Below, piece after piece: positions 18,105 to 27,616 of a DNA stretch of 64,000 nt. Positions within the stretch are counted from its first letter, which is position 1; each line of letters opens with the position of its first letter. Below the pieces are notes generated by a model. The model made no database searches, was not told the DNA's origin, and worked only from the letters and a program-made list of their open reading frames with translations. Source of the stretch: Strigomonas culicis (Eukaryota > Euglenozoa > Kinetoplastea > Trypanosomatida > Trypanosomatidae); contig AUXH01000020.1 of assembly GCA_000482145.1 (NCBI GenBank), positions 1 through 64,000 of the forward strand. The letters run 5' to 3'. The position numbers were made by a program, and so were the translations under genes.

Positions 18105-19478
18105 CTAGTTATTTACATTCACCGAGTCAAAGAAAAAGCTGGCCTTGCCCACCTCGGAGGGCACCACCGGCTCGCCGTCGAGCTCGCGCAGCTGTGGAAA
18201 GGTGTGCAGCAGCCACAGATACGCCTGCGAATCGGGCGACATTTGCATCAGCTCCGCCGTCTTGTCCATCTCGGCGGGCAGCTCGACGGAGGGGTTCGTC
18301 GTCATGAACTGCTTCAGCGTGCCCGTGGTCTTGGACGACGCCAGCTGCGCGTAGTGCGTCGTCACGTTTGGCTCCTCCAGAGTCTTCGTCAGATCCTCCG
18401 TCATCTCGCCGGACAGCTCATAGGCGCGCTGCCCAGGGTCGCTCATCACGAGCTCCGACCGGCTCATCCGGCGCGCGTCCCCGTTCGTGCATGCGTCTGG
18501 CGGCGGCGTGTCGGTCGCCTCGGAGCCCGCGAGCGCCTGTGCGGATGGGGAAAAGGGACTCGTGAAGGTGTCTGCGCACTTGTTGCCCGCGACGGACAAG
18601 AAGCGCAGCGTCTTGACGAAAGTCAATGGCCGCAGCATCTCCAGCTTGTTGATCTGGTTGTGCGACAGGTCTAAGCGTACGAGCGAGTTGCAGCTGGAGA
18701 GGCCGGTGCCCAGCTGCTTGATGCGGTTACCACTCAACAGGAGGGTTTCCAGGTTTTCGGTGAGATAGGACACGAAGAGGATATCTTCGATATCGTTGTG
18801 ATTCATATCCAGGAAGCGGATATTCGGGGCGTCTGCAAAGGTGTGCAGCTCCACCTGCCCAATACGGTTGTCCGCAAGGTGCAGACGCATCAGACAGTGG
18901 AGGCCTTCCACGTCGCTCGCCGTGACAGAGGAAATGCTGTTGTAGGCAGCGGAAAAGTCGATCAGGTACGTCAGCTTGTGCAGGCCGCTGAGGCTTGTGA
19001 GGCCGTTGTGGTCCAAGTGGAGCCGTTCCAAGTTCTCCGCGTGCGACACGATGTCACCAAACACGCTCTCCGTCAGCTTATTCTCCCGGGCCGAAAGGTA
19101 CACAAGGTTCGAAAGAGACGACAGGGGTTTCAGATCCGTCAGCTCGTTCTTGTCCAGTGACAGCCGCTGCAAAAAGGGAAACTCGGCGAGCAACGACACG
19201 TCGTGCAGCCCCATGTTGACCAGGTCGCAGCGTGTCAGCACGATTTGGCCAAAATGGTTGTGGCCAAGAGTGCTCAGACTCTGCTGGATCTCCATCCGCG
19301 TCACTACGCCGGGTACCACCTCCAGGGTGATGCCTACCTCCGTATTCACTCGTTCCAGCCGCTTTGTCGTGCTGGTCTCCTCCACGTCCTCCTCGTTCGT
19401 AGAAGCAAAGGGCCGTTTCCCATCCGTCTGACTGTCCTCCACCCCGAGGAGGCCGGTTTCTAACAGGCGCACCGGCAT
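18105..19478 (-). CDS. Leucine-rich-repeat protein, LRRC23-like
   Basis: 457 aa from the ATG at 19478 (the longer frame to 19493 begins with TTG). About nine leucine-rich repeats of the SDS22-like type run from about residue 82 to 305 (units such as LQRLSLDKNELTDLKPL and LETLLLSGNRIKQL), followed by a linker of about 100 residues and a cap-like end (LLHTFPQLRELDGEPV). The pre-repeat helix (IQQSLSTLGHNHFGQIVL) followed by LTDLKPLSSL resembles LRRC23, the radial-spoke protein RSP15 of flagella. On that reading it would be an axonemal structural protein, which suits a flagellate. The family assignment is from recalled resemblance; other LRR flagellar proteins (DNAAF1, LRRC-type) are alternatives. 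Confidence 0.7.
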   Translation of the reverse strand: MPVRLLETGLLGVEDSQTDGKRPFASTNEEDVEETSTTKRLERVNTEVGITLEVVPGVVTRMEIQQSLSTLGHNHFGQIVLTRCDLVNMGLHDVSLLAEFPFLQRLSLDKNELTDLKPLSSLSNLVYLSARENKLTESVFGDIVSHAENLERLHLDHNGLTSLSGLHKLTYLIDFSAAYNSISSVTASDVEGLHCLMRLHLADNRIGQVELHTFADAPNIRFLDMNHNDIEDILFVSYLTENLETLLLSGNRIKQLGTGLSSCNSLVRLDLSHNQINKLEMLRPLTFVKTLRFLSVAGNKCADTFTSPFSPSAQALAGSEATDTPPPDACTNGDARRMSRSELVMSDPGQRAYELSGEMTEDLTKTLEEPNVTTHYAQLASSKTTGTLKQFMTTNPSVELPAEMDKTAELMQMSPDSQAYLWLLHTFPQLRELDGEPVVPSEVGKASFFFDSVNVNN

Positions 19479-19851
19479 TTGTGGTGGCGCCAATACAAAC
19501 TATCGAGTAGAGAAGACGAAAAGAGGAGACAAAAAGGGATAACTTCGAAACGCAATCCAGCCTGTTACACTGTGTGACTTCTAATTACATGCAATGAGTT
19601 CAAAAAGATAACGACATAAACCTCTCCTCTTTTTATTTGTTTCGTAATTGGAATGTCACGCACGCACTCACATGCAGAAGTACAAATATATATATATATG
19701 TTTATTTTTATAAAGGACAAAAAGGGGGAGATATAAATCTACTTCTATTTGAAAAAGAGGGGACACAAAACAGAACAATCTAACAACAACCAAACGAACG
19801 AAACGAAAAGAGTGAAGTACAAAAGGGAAAGGGAAAAAGTCACAAGGCTTT
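19479..19851. other. AT-rich intergenic region
   Basis: 373 nt without a gene. A TATATATATATA run at about 19687-19699 and A/G-rich plus-strand sequence at 19710-19850. Nothing else recognised. Confidence 0.65.
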
Positions 19852-21147
19852 CTATTTTTCTCCTGAATTCAACAGCATCTCACGAATCTCATTGACGAGC
19901 AAGTTGCGTTTGGTGGACTTGTCAATGAAGGCCTGTTGCGGCGCGTTTGCACTCCGCTCTTGCCGCTCCTGCTCGTGGACGGCGCCCTTCAGCAGGTGCA
20001 ACTGCTTCTTCTTTCCCTCAATAAGAGAAGTGATACGGGTCAGGGCCGCCGTGACCACCTCTTCTGGTATCTGCTCATTCGCCGCTCGAGTAATGGTGTT
20101 GCGGTACTGCGTCTGGAGGTCCTCCAGCTCCTCCTGCAGCTGGTCCTCCACCTCAACGATGGCCTGCTTGTTTTTCACGCTCTCCGCGATGCGCCCACTG
20201 GCCGGCTGGACCTCTGCCGGCCGCGTGTGGAGCGTGGACGTGTTGCGTGACACGGGCGAGCTGCTCGTCGGCCGCAGGGGCGGCGTCGGGCCGCCGATGG
20301 CACTGCTAACATCACAGGCGCACGGGATCTCGCTCGAGACGTTGCGCACGTCCCGCAGAATGGAGTTCACCGTCGGGTCGCGGTAGTGCCGCCTACACGA
20401 CTCAAACGGGTTCGTGGCGAGCGGCGGCTGCAGCAGCGCGGAGGGGGTGCGCTTGCGGCTCACGGCCCTGCGGCCGCTGCCGACCGCCGGGCCACGACCC
20501 CGCCCTGAGCGGCCGCGGACCGCTGCCGGGGCCGGCGGCGCCGCGCCTCGGTAGCCCCGCGACGGCCCGTCCTCGTGCCGTCTCAGGAGCTCGTCGAGCG
20601 CCTCGCGCAGGTGCTCATTGGTCAGGGAGGTCTTCTCCTTCTCCTCGTGCAGGCCGTCGATCTGCTGCACCAGCGCGGCGTAGCGCTCGCGCTCGGTGCT
20701 GACCTCCTCCCGCAGCCGCTTCACCTCCGTCACTAACGTCGCCTCGCGCTCCTGCGCGTGCTTCTTCTCGGCCGCGATCATCCCCTCCAGCTCCTGGCGG
20801 AAGGCGGTCAGGTCCTCCTCGCTGCTCTGGAGCTCCAGCAGGCGCTTCTCCTCCTGCAGGCGCTGCAGCTGCTGCCGCAGCTCGTTCTCGCGCAGGCGGT
20901 ACATGGACCGCTCCTGGTCCATCTGCTTCTCCATCTCGAGCTTGTACGCCTCGTTCGCCTGGACCGCACGCTCATACTGGTCCTGGTGGTAGTCGCGGTC
21001 ACGCTCGAGGACGCGTATTTTCTGCTGCAGCGACTGCAGTGCTAAGACAATGGACTTCGTGTCTCCCACACTGATGTTGAGACCCGAGCGGTGCAGGCTA
21101 CTCAGACCGCTCTCCGTGGATCGGTTCACCGATTCTGGGTACGACAT
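19852..21147 (-). CDS. Coiled-coil protein, possible Cep57-like centrosome/basal-body protein
   Basis: 431 aa from the ATG at 21147. The open frame continues to 21348, but that leader is hydrophobic low-complexity and follows a splice-signal-like pyrimidine run, so it is taken as 5' UTR. Residues about 30-200 are a continuous coiled coil rich in Glu/Arg/Gln, beginning with IVLALQSLQQKIRVLERDRD. This start resembles the N-terminal centrosome-localisation coiled coil of Cep57 (a Leu-Gln-x-Lys-Ile-Arg-x-Leu-Glu pattern). A Gly/Arg/Pro-rich linker (about 205-250) and a second helical segment (EVEDQLQEELEDLQTQYRN onward, about 345-410) follow, matching the two-coil layout of Cep57 with its C-terminal microtubule-binding part. 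A basal-body role is inference; a generic coiled-coil protein is the alternative. Confidence 0.6.
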   Translation of the reverse strand: MSYPESVNRSTESGLSSLHRSGLNISVGDTKSIVLALQSLQQKIRVLERDRDYHQDQYERAVQANEAYKLEMEKQMDQERSMYRLRENELRQQLQRLQEEKRLLELQSSEEDLTAFRQELEGMIAAEKKHAQEREATLVTEVKRLREEVSTERERYAALVQQIDGLHEEKEKTSLTNEHLREALDELLRRHEDGPSRGYRGAAPPAPAAVRGRSGRGRGPAVGSGRRAVSRKRTPSALLQPPLATNPFESCRRHYRDPTVNSILRDVRNVSSEIPCACDVSSAIGGPTPPLRPTSSSPVSRNTSTLHTRPAEVQPASGRIAESVKNKQAIVEVEDQLQEELEDLQTQYRNTITRAANEQIPEEVVTAALTRITSLIEGKKKQLHLLKGAVHEQERQERSANAPQQAFIDKSTKRNLLVNEIREMLLNSGEK

Positions 21148-21650
21148 GGCTCCGATGTATTTTTTTTTTCGTCGTAGATGATCTCCCAGGATTTGTCTTT
21201 CTGTTAGGTGGTGCACTCTATTCTGTGATGTTCTAGTAAAAAAAAAAAGAACAGTAGATGCACACAACCTTCTAAACGACAGACCGAAGGCAAATGTAGC
21301 AGCTCCTAAAGTAGCAGGGAGTGAAAGAAGGAGGGGAAGAGCGAGCAAGTAAAAAAGTGAAACAGCATAAAGAGTGTTGTACTCGTGGCTTCAGAAGATG
21401 GAAACGTAAAAAAAAAAAAAACAGAAAGAGTCTTTTACTCATCAGTTATTTTGTTAGATGTAGTAGTGTGTTCGTGTGCCGTGTAGGTTGTTCATTTCGC
21501 TTCTTCTCGCAATGCGCATTATCTATCGGGTTCTCACCCACTTCTCAATGTGAGAAAAGAGAAGGAAAAGAAAAGGAATCGAAAAAAAAAACAAGACTGT
21601 AATTGTGTTGCGGACGATGTGCATAAAAAGTCGATTCGAAGCAGTTGACT
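21148..21650. other. Intergenic region with long purine runs
   Basis: 503 nt without a gene. Plus-strand A-runs at 21239-21250, 21409-21422 and 21580-21591, and A/G-rich sequence at 21320-21350 (pyrimidine-rich on the transcribed strand). No RNA gene or repeat recognised. Confidence 0.65.
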
Positions 21651-24600
21651 TTACAGCACCTTACCAGAAGACTCCCGCCTCTGAGTCAGCAACTGCTCAT
21701 CACACACAAACAGCAAAAACGCATCGAAGCTCTCCATCGCGGAGACGATATCACTGACCGCTTCTCGACTCTCCTCGTCATCCTCGACGATGAGCGGCAC
21801 CAGCACCTCGAGGACACGCCGCGCGGCCTCCTCCGGTGACATCTGGCCCCCGGGCACAACGATGCCGGCCTGCGGCCCGCGCACCCCCGACGGGTGCAGC
21901 TCGCCGGAGGGCCGCAGCAGCCCGGAGAGCCGGCCGCTCTGCCGCGTGCTGGGCGGCCCCACGACGACCCGATCTACCTGCAGCGGCACACGCATGCTCA
22001 GGAGGAAGGACTCCGCGTCGGCCACCAAGTAGTCCAGGCAGAGATGGATGCCGGTGAGCATCGAGACGACCTCGCTGCACACCTCGGGGTCGTTGAGCGT
22101 CGGCAGCACGTCGTCGGCGGACGCCAGCAGACCCTGCAGCAGGGGCAGCAGGCCGTAGCGCCCCACCGCCGAACGACGTCCCGCTTCATCATCCGTCGTC
22201 GCACTCGCCTCCGAGCTCTCGACGAGCGACATCCAGGACTCATCGAAGACGCTCTCGCTGGACGAGGACTCACGAAACCGCATAATGTACGGCCGCACCA
22301 GCCACAAGGAGTGCAGCATGTAGTGGAGCGCGTCGAAGGCCTTGCTCGACGGCGCCGCGTCGTCCTCCATCTGTGTCATGGAAAGGTCGTGCGGGAGGCT
22401 CGTGTTCACAAACAGGGCCCCGGCAGGCGACGACTGGCGCGTGTGGTTACCCAATGAGCCCTTCGCCGAGTTGAAGGGCCGAAAGCGGACGGTGTTGGTG
22501 CGGACGAGGGGGCTGCCGGCCCGCGAGAGGCTCCGGTCGACGGAGCGATCGACGCTGCGCATGACCGAGATGCTCGGCGAAACGACGGAGTGGCACCACT
22601 GTCGCCAGTGTCGGAACACGTTCTGGCGCCGGTACTGCTGCGCGAGATGCTCCATCATCGCCGGCGTCGGCAGCCGGCGCGTGGTGGCGGCGGTGAGGAC
22701 CTGCAGCAGCCGCTGCGGCAGCGCCTCCTTCCGGTGCACGCGGCCCCGCGCCGCGAGCTGGCCCCACCGCACGTAGTAGGCGGCGCGCAGCCGCTGCCGC
22801 GTCGCGCGCTCGAGTGCGCAGGCCACGCCGGCCGCCTGCTGCAAGCGCTTCGTCCGCAGCTGCCGCATCACGTGCTGCCGCGGGAAGGTGATGACGCGCT
22901 GCTGCCACTGACGCATAAACTTGTACAAGGTCGGCAGATCGCTGTAGAGGCCGAGCTGCCGGATCACGGCGCAGACGTTCTCTGCGATGCGGTCACAGGC
23001 GGCCTCGTAGAAGTCCTTCTGCGTGCGTCGTATGAGGTCCGCGCCTTCGCGCAGCAGACGGAGCTGCTCGATCAGCTGACTCAGGCACGTCTCGCGGTGG
23101 CGCTGCGTCTCCAGGTTCCGCGTGCGCGTGTCAACGGTCCACACCGTCGTGTTGTGCGAGCAGGCGAAGGAACCGTAGTTCAGAAAGATCGGATCCTCGT
23201 ATTCGACATAGCCGTTGTCGTCCAGCACCTCGTCCTGCGCCGGCACCGTCGTGAGAAGCAGTGAGGCGTAGCTCTTCTTGAGGTAGGGCACGAAGGCAAA
23301 GAAGTGTGCGGGGGGGAAGCTCCGCGTCTCACGGTGCCACTCCAAGTGCAGCAGGCTCTCCCGGTTCTTGTCGTTCATCTTGGTCAGGAACTCCACCTGC
23401 TCTTTCCACCACTCGGCGTAGTGGGGCGCGCCTTTGGCCGCGTCCGCGCAGGGGTGCACCACCTGCGTCACGATCTGCTTCGTGTCGGTCGAGAAGAGCG
23501 AGAGCAGACCGTCGTTGCGCGCGACCCACAGGAGGCGCTGGCGGATGTCCAAGTAGAGCTGCGTCACGGGCTGCGAGTGCGCCTCCAGGATGAGCTTCTT
23601 AAAGTGAATCTCAAACGTTGCGAAGTCCACCTTCCCGTCGACGGGCTGCTCGCGGTCCATGTACTTCGGCTTGATCAGCGACGGGGCCTGGTGGCGCGCG
23701 GGCCGCGTCTTGAACAGCTCGCGGCCGTCGTCGTCGGGCGCCGTCCACTTGGGCAGGAAGCGCACGTTCAGCACCGTGCCCTCCACCGCCACGTACATTT
23801 GAAAGTACTGCATCACAAAGTAGAGCGCCTTTTCCTCCGTGAGCATCTCGAAGGAGTTCTCGAGCACGCGCTGCTCCAGCTCCTCCTCCGTCTGCTCTTC
23901 CAGAACGGACCGCGGCTTGTCCTCCGGGTCCGGGATGCGTCGCAGCGTCGTGACAATCTTGGACGGCGTGTCGATCGCCATGCCCGTCACCGCGACGCCA
24001 CCGGTGAACTCGAGGCGGCACATCGCGGTGCGGGGCAGATAGTCTGCGTTCCTGTCTTCCGCCCGCATGCAGGACGGCGAGAGGTTGCGGGACGGTGAGG
24101 TGCTCGCGCGCGAGGAGCGGTCGCGCGACGGGGGCCGCCCGACGGCCACCGAGGACATGCCGGACTCGACGCTCTCCAGCGGCTTCATCACCGACCGCCG
24201 CACCGACTTCCGCGCCCCCGTTTTGGCGGGCGTCGTTTTGGCGGGCGTCGCCTTTGCCGGCGTGGCTTTCGCCGGCGTCGACTTAGTAGGCGTCTTTGCC
24301 CGCGAGGGGGAGGCGGACGTGCTCTTCTTGGCGGACTTCTTCACGTGACTCCCACTGAGCTGCTCCTCGCGCTTGGCGGCGGCGGGGGCCGTGCTCGTCG
24401 GCAGTCGGAGGCTCGCGCCCTTGGGTACGGTGACCGCTCCTGTCTTCTTGCCCCCCGCCTTGGCGAGGGAGAGCGCCGGGGCCTTGCGGACGGGGGTCTT
24501 CGGCTTCGCGGACATGGTGGGCGTGCTGGCCTCCCGCAGCGCGATGGAGCGCCGCTGGTGGACCGGCGACTCGGGCGCGTCCCTGACGCTGTGCTCCTCC

Positions 24601-26732
24601 CCCACCGACGTCCTGAGGGACTCGTTCGGCGCCTTCCAGTCCATGGAGAGCTGCTGCAGCTTGCTCACGCTCTTCGGCGTCGCCGTCACGCGCGAGCTCG
24701 CCTGCTGCGTCGACCGCGACGGGGTGGCAGAGGGCCGCAGGGTGGTGTCCGTGAGCGGGAGGCTGCCGCCCGAAAGGGAGAGCCGCGTGGCCGGCTGGGT
24801 GCTGCGGCACGTGCTCTTCGTCTTCCGCTTCGTCTTGGGCGTCAGCCGGTGCACCGGCATCGCGCACTCGACGGCGCTCAGCTGGACGGAGGGGCTCGTG
24901 ACGCTGCGCACCTCGGAGTAGGAGGTGCGCACGCTCCGTGCGGGCGAGTGCTGCGGCGTCGTGGGGCCCTCCGCGTCCGAGACGTCGCCGGCGTAGAGCG
25001 TCGTGTTCGGCTTCCGCCGCAGCTCATCGTCCAGGTTCCACAGGTGCACCGTGCCGGTGCCGTCTCCGGCGACGATGAGGTTGACGCGCAGCGACTGCGG
25101 CGGCTCCTCCGCGAGCGGCGGCAACATCTTGTCCAGCTGCTTCTCCACCTCCCGCATGTCGTACTCGGACAGCCGCAGCAGTCGGCGCGTCTCCTCGCGG
25201 CGGTCGAAGCGCGTCGCGACCTGCATCGGCAGGCGAGCTCGCACGAGCGGCAGCGCGCTCCGCTCCTCCGCGTCGCGGGTGAGGTCCGCCACCTCGCGCG
25301 GGGGCTGGTAGCCTTCCGTCACGACGAGCGACGACACCCACTGCAGTGTGCGCATGCCCACGACGCCGCCCTTGAGCTTCATCAGCGGCCGCGCCTTCAC
25401 CAGCATGCATGCCGAGCGCACGGAGAAGACGGGGCTGAACCCGTCCATCGTGATGATGTCGCTCGTCAGGTTCGAGTTCGCCGTCGACGTCCGGTGCGTG
25501 TTCATCGGACTCTGCAGCGCGTCCAAGCGCTCCGCGCGCATCTTCTCGAGCGTTTGGTAGATCTTCCGCACGTCCCAGACGGCGATGCTCGAGTCGACGG
25601 ACGCGGTGCACATCAGGGCGAGGTGCTCGCGGTCCTGCCCCTCGCGCACCATGCTCGAGGCCGACATGTACTCGACCGCCGAGCTCAGGCGGTTCGCCGT
25701 CGCGGCGTCGAAGCCCTCGTCGTCCCGGTGGCACGGGCTCCGCACAATGGACAAAATGGCCGCCGTGTGGTACTTGGGGAGCTCAAAGACGAGGTCCGCC
25801 AGGTCGCCTATGCTGTGCTGAAACGCGCGGTCGCTGTCGCGGATGCGGTTCACGTTAGCGGGGAAGAGCCGGATCGTGCCGTCCCCAAAGCCCACCCACA
25901 CATAGTCCGTCTCCACCAGTTGGCTCGACTTGAGTCGCAGGATGTCCGCCGGCTTGCGGATAGGGACGACGTCCGCGTGACGGTCCATAAAGCCGCGGAA
26001 CGGGGCATGGCGCAGCGTCGCGACGGGCACATTCATCTTGGGGTCCCGGATGCGCAGCATCCGCTTCCCGCTGACGCTGTCGTAGACCGTGATCTCGTTC
26101 TGGTTGATGCCGCCCACGGCCCATATGGTCGGGGTCGGCAGAAAGTCCTTCGTGGGGTGGCTGAGGAACGGCGCGCCGCCGGTGCTGTGGCGCGCCGACA
26201 CGGCCTCAATCTCGGAGATTGCCGGCGAGGGGGAGCGCTGCCGGCTGCGGGAGCGGCGCGGCCTTTTCATGAGGCTGCTCCGCCGGCCGCCGCCCCCCTC
26301 GGACACGGACCAGCGAGATCCGCGGACCTCCGACGGGCAGTTCTCTAAAATGTCATACATGTGGGCACGGTTGTGCACGGAGATCTTCTTCAGCTCGTCC
26401 TTGACCACGTCGAGGGACGGCAGGGGGCGCACGCAGCACGCCGCGCGGCGCTCCTGCTTCAGCAGAAGCTCCGTGTTGGTGTCCCGGAACAGCCTAATGT
26501 TTTCCGCGCTGCGCACAAACTCACGCGAGACGCTGCTGTACTCCTTCCGCCAGTTCTCCGGGTTGTAGAAGGCGGAGGAGGGCGCCTCATGCGTCTTCAT
26601 GCCGATGGAGGCCCGCGGGCTGCGCGTACGCGGCGTGCGTGAGCAAGAGGGGCTCTGCGAGTATACGGACATGGTGTTCTGCTCCGACATGGGCTCGCTG
26701 TACGCGGTTCGGTTGGGTGTGAAGCACTCCAT
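21651..26732 (-). CDS. Large WD-repeat protein with TPAK repeats and Sfi1-like motifs
   Basis: 1693 aa from the ATG at 26732 (the codon 15 nt upstream is GTG). An N-terminal Ser/Arg-rich region precedes WD40-like blades from about residue 205 to 640 (IWAVGGINQNEITVYD, SIAVWDVRKIY, LIVAGDGTGTVHLWNLDDEL). A basic Ser/Thr/Pro-rich linker with tandem TPAKA/TPAKT units lies at about 810-840. A second globular part with beta-propeller-like strands follows (QLYLDIRQRLLWVARNDGLL, TTVWTVDTRTRN). Around residue 1270-1400 there are helical stretches ending in tryptophan motifs (FMRQWQQRV, YYVRWGQLA, VFRHWRQWC) like Sfi1 repeats, which in other eukaryotes bind centrin. No overall family is recognised. 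A cytoskeletal or flagellum-associated scaffold is inference. Confidence 0.8.
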   Translation of the reverse strand: MECFTPNRTAYSEPMSEQNTMSVYSQSPSCSRTPRTRSPRASIGMKTHEAPSSAFYNPENWRKEYSSVSREFVRSAENIRLFRDTNTELLLKQERRAACCVRPLPSLDVVKDELKKISVHNRAHMYDILENCPSEVRGSRWSVSEGGGGRRSSLMKRPRRSRSRQRSPSPAISEIEAVSARHSTGGAPFLSHPTKDFLPTPTIWAVGGINQNEITVYDSVSGKRMLRIRDPKMNVPVATLRHAPFRGFMDRHADVVPIRKPADILRLKSSQLVETDYVWVGFGDGTIRLFPANVNRIRDSDRAFQHSIGDLADLVFELPKYHTAAILSIVRSPCHRDDEGFDAATANRLSSAVEYMSASSMVREGQDREHLALMCTASVDSSIAVWDVRKIYQTLEKMRAERLDALQSPMNTHRTSTANSNLTSDIITMDGFSPVFSVRSACMLVKARPLMKLKGGVVGMRTLQWVSSLVVTEGYQPPREVADLTRDAEERSALPLVRARLPMQVATRFDRREETRRLLRLSEYDMREVEKQLDKMLPPLAEEPPQSLRVNLIVAGDGTGTVHLWNLDDELRRKPNTTLYAGDVSDAEGPTTPQHSPARSVRTSYSEVRSVTSPSVQLSAVECAMPVHRLTPKTKRKTKSTCRSTQPATRLSLSGGSLPLTDTTLRPSATPSRSTQQASSRVTATPKSVSKLQQLSMDWKAPNESLRTSVGEEHSVRDAPESPVHQRRSIALREASTPTMSAKPKTPVRKAPALSLAKAGGKKTGAVTVPKGASLRLPTSTAPAAAKREEQLSGSHVKKSAKKSTSASPSRAKTPTKSTPAKATPAKATPAKTTPAKTGARKSVRRSVMKPLESVESGMSSVAVGRPPSRDRSSRASTSPSRNLSPSCMRAEDRNADYLPRTAMCRLEFTGGVAVTGMAIDTPSKIVTTLRRIPDPEDKPRSVLEEQTEEELEQRVLENSFEMLTEEKALYFVMQYFQMYVAVEGTVLNVRFLPKWTAPDDDGRELFKTRPARHQAPSLIKPKYMDREQPVDGKVDFATFEIHFKKLILEAHSQPVTQLYLDIRQRLLWVARNDGLLSLFSTDTKQIVTQVVHPCADAAKGAPHYAEWWKEQVEFLTKMNDKNRESLLHLEWHRETRSFPPAHFFAFVPYLKKSYASLLLTTVPAQDEVLDDNGYVEYEDPIFLNYGSFACSHNTTVWTVDTRTRNLETQRHRETCLSQLIEQLRLLREGADLIRRTQKDFYEAACDRIAENVCAVIRQLGLYSDLPTLYKFMRQWQQRVITFPRQHVMRQLRTKRLQQAAGVACALERATRQRLRAAYYVRWGQLAARGRVHRKEALPQRLLQVLTAATTRRLPTPAMMEHLAQQYRRQNVFRHWRQWCHSVVSPSISVMRSVDRSVDRSLSRAGSPLVRTNTVRFRPFNSAKGSLGNHTRQSSPAGALFVNTSLPHDLSMTQMEDDAAPSSKAFDALHYMLHSLWLVRPYIMRFRESSSSESVFDESWMSLVESSEASATTDDEAGRRSAVGRYGLLPLLQGLLASADDVLPTLNDPEVCSEVVSMLTGIHLCLDYLVADAESFLLSMRVPLQVDRVVVGPPSTRQSGRLSGLLRPSGELHPSGVRGPQAGIVVPGGQMSPEEAARRVLEVLVPLIVEDDEESREAVSDIVSAMESFDAFLLFVCDEQLLTQRRESSGKVL
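24218..24295 (-). repeat. 15-nt tandem repeat encoding TPAKA/TPAKT units
   Basis: About five imperfect 15-nt units inside the WD-protein gene, encoding Thr-Pro-(Ala/Thr)-Lys-(Ala/Thr/Ser) steps. The two lowest-coordinate full units are identical in nucleotides and the others vary mostly at third positions. The product resembles histone H1-like, Lys/Pro-rich linker sequence. Confidence 0.85.
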
Positions 26733-27616
26733 CGCTACTAAATCCACGTTGGTTTAGCTACTGCTGGTATTATTTTTGGCGTCTCGTGTATGCACGTTAA
26801 ATGACACACACACGCACAGAAGGAAAGAAAAAAGCTCTTAAAGAAGAGTCAGAAATATATGGAAATTGAAATGAAAACCAAATCTAACTAAAGTTATTTA
26901 TGTGTTTATTATCTAGTATGTTTATGCTTCTTCTTAAGCAAATAGGATGAAGAAGGAAAGAACAACAACAACAAAAAAAAAAAAGGATTGCTAAAATGAG
27001 AAAAAAGAAGACATGGACAAGAACGGGATCACATGAATTATGTTTCCTTATTATCGCCACCACTTTATGTCGGTCCTGCGTCATTGACAGCTACCTCTCG
27101 ATATACATGAATCTTTTAATAGCACGTTATGATAACGTCGCAATGTAGAGCGTGACATCAAAAAAAAAACTAAAAAAAAACAACCGCTCCGACACTAACC
27201 ACGGAAAGCACTAGTTGTTTGTATATAAAAATATATGAGAAGTTCTATGACAAGGAGAAAAAATATTCTATGAGATCTGTATACGTGTCTGAATTAATGT
27301 TGATGTCTCGTGTAAGAAGGGTGCATGCGTGAGACAATAGTACGACGTTTAAAAAAAAAAGATAATGAAATGGTATCATCGTCGTTCATCTGATATTGCT
27401 TCACGTTATGCAATTGCTGTATGGAAGAAAAGGCTACAATTGTATACGAATTTATGCATCATTTATGTTATGAAGGATCTGATTCCTTTGGGATACAGTG
27501 TGGATAACACAGTATCCTATGAGTTAGAGAGAACAAACAACAGCTACAAAAAAGCGGGAAGAAAACAAAGAGGCAAGGAAGGCCTTCCACATCTCCCACG
27601 TCCAAGCCCTCTCGTA
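26733..27616. other. AT-rich intergenic region
   Basis: 884 nt without a gene. Contains an ACACACAC stretch near 26803-26816, A-runs at 26971-26983, 27160-27180 and 27350-27360, and AT-rich sequence. A plus-strand open frame beginning at 27365 runs into the antisense of the next gene and is judged spurious. Confidence 0.65.

Noticed and set aside
19852..21348. Longer start for the Cep57-like gene
   Set aside because: The additional 67 codons are translated 5' UTR-like sequence containing a T-run; the ATG at 21147 begins normal protein sequence.
24345..26348. 667-codon plus-strand open frame opposite the WD-repeat gene
   Set aside because: Composition is Arg/His/Val/Leu-rich shadow sequence without motifs; the minus-strand frame has recognisable WD blades.
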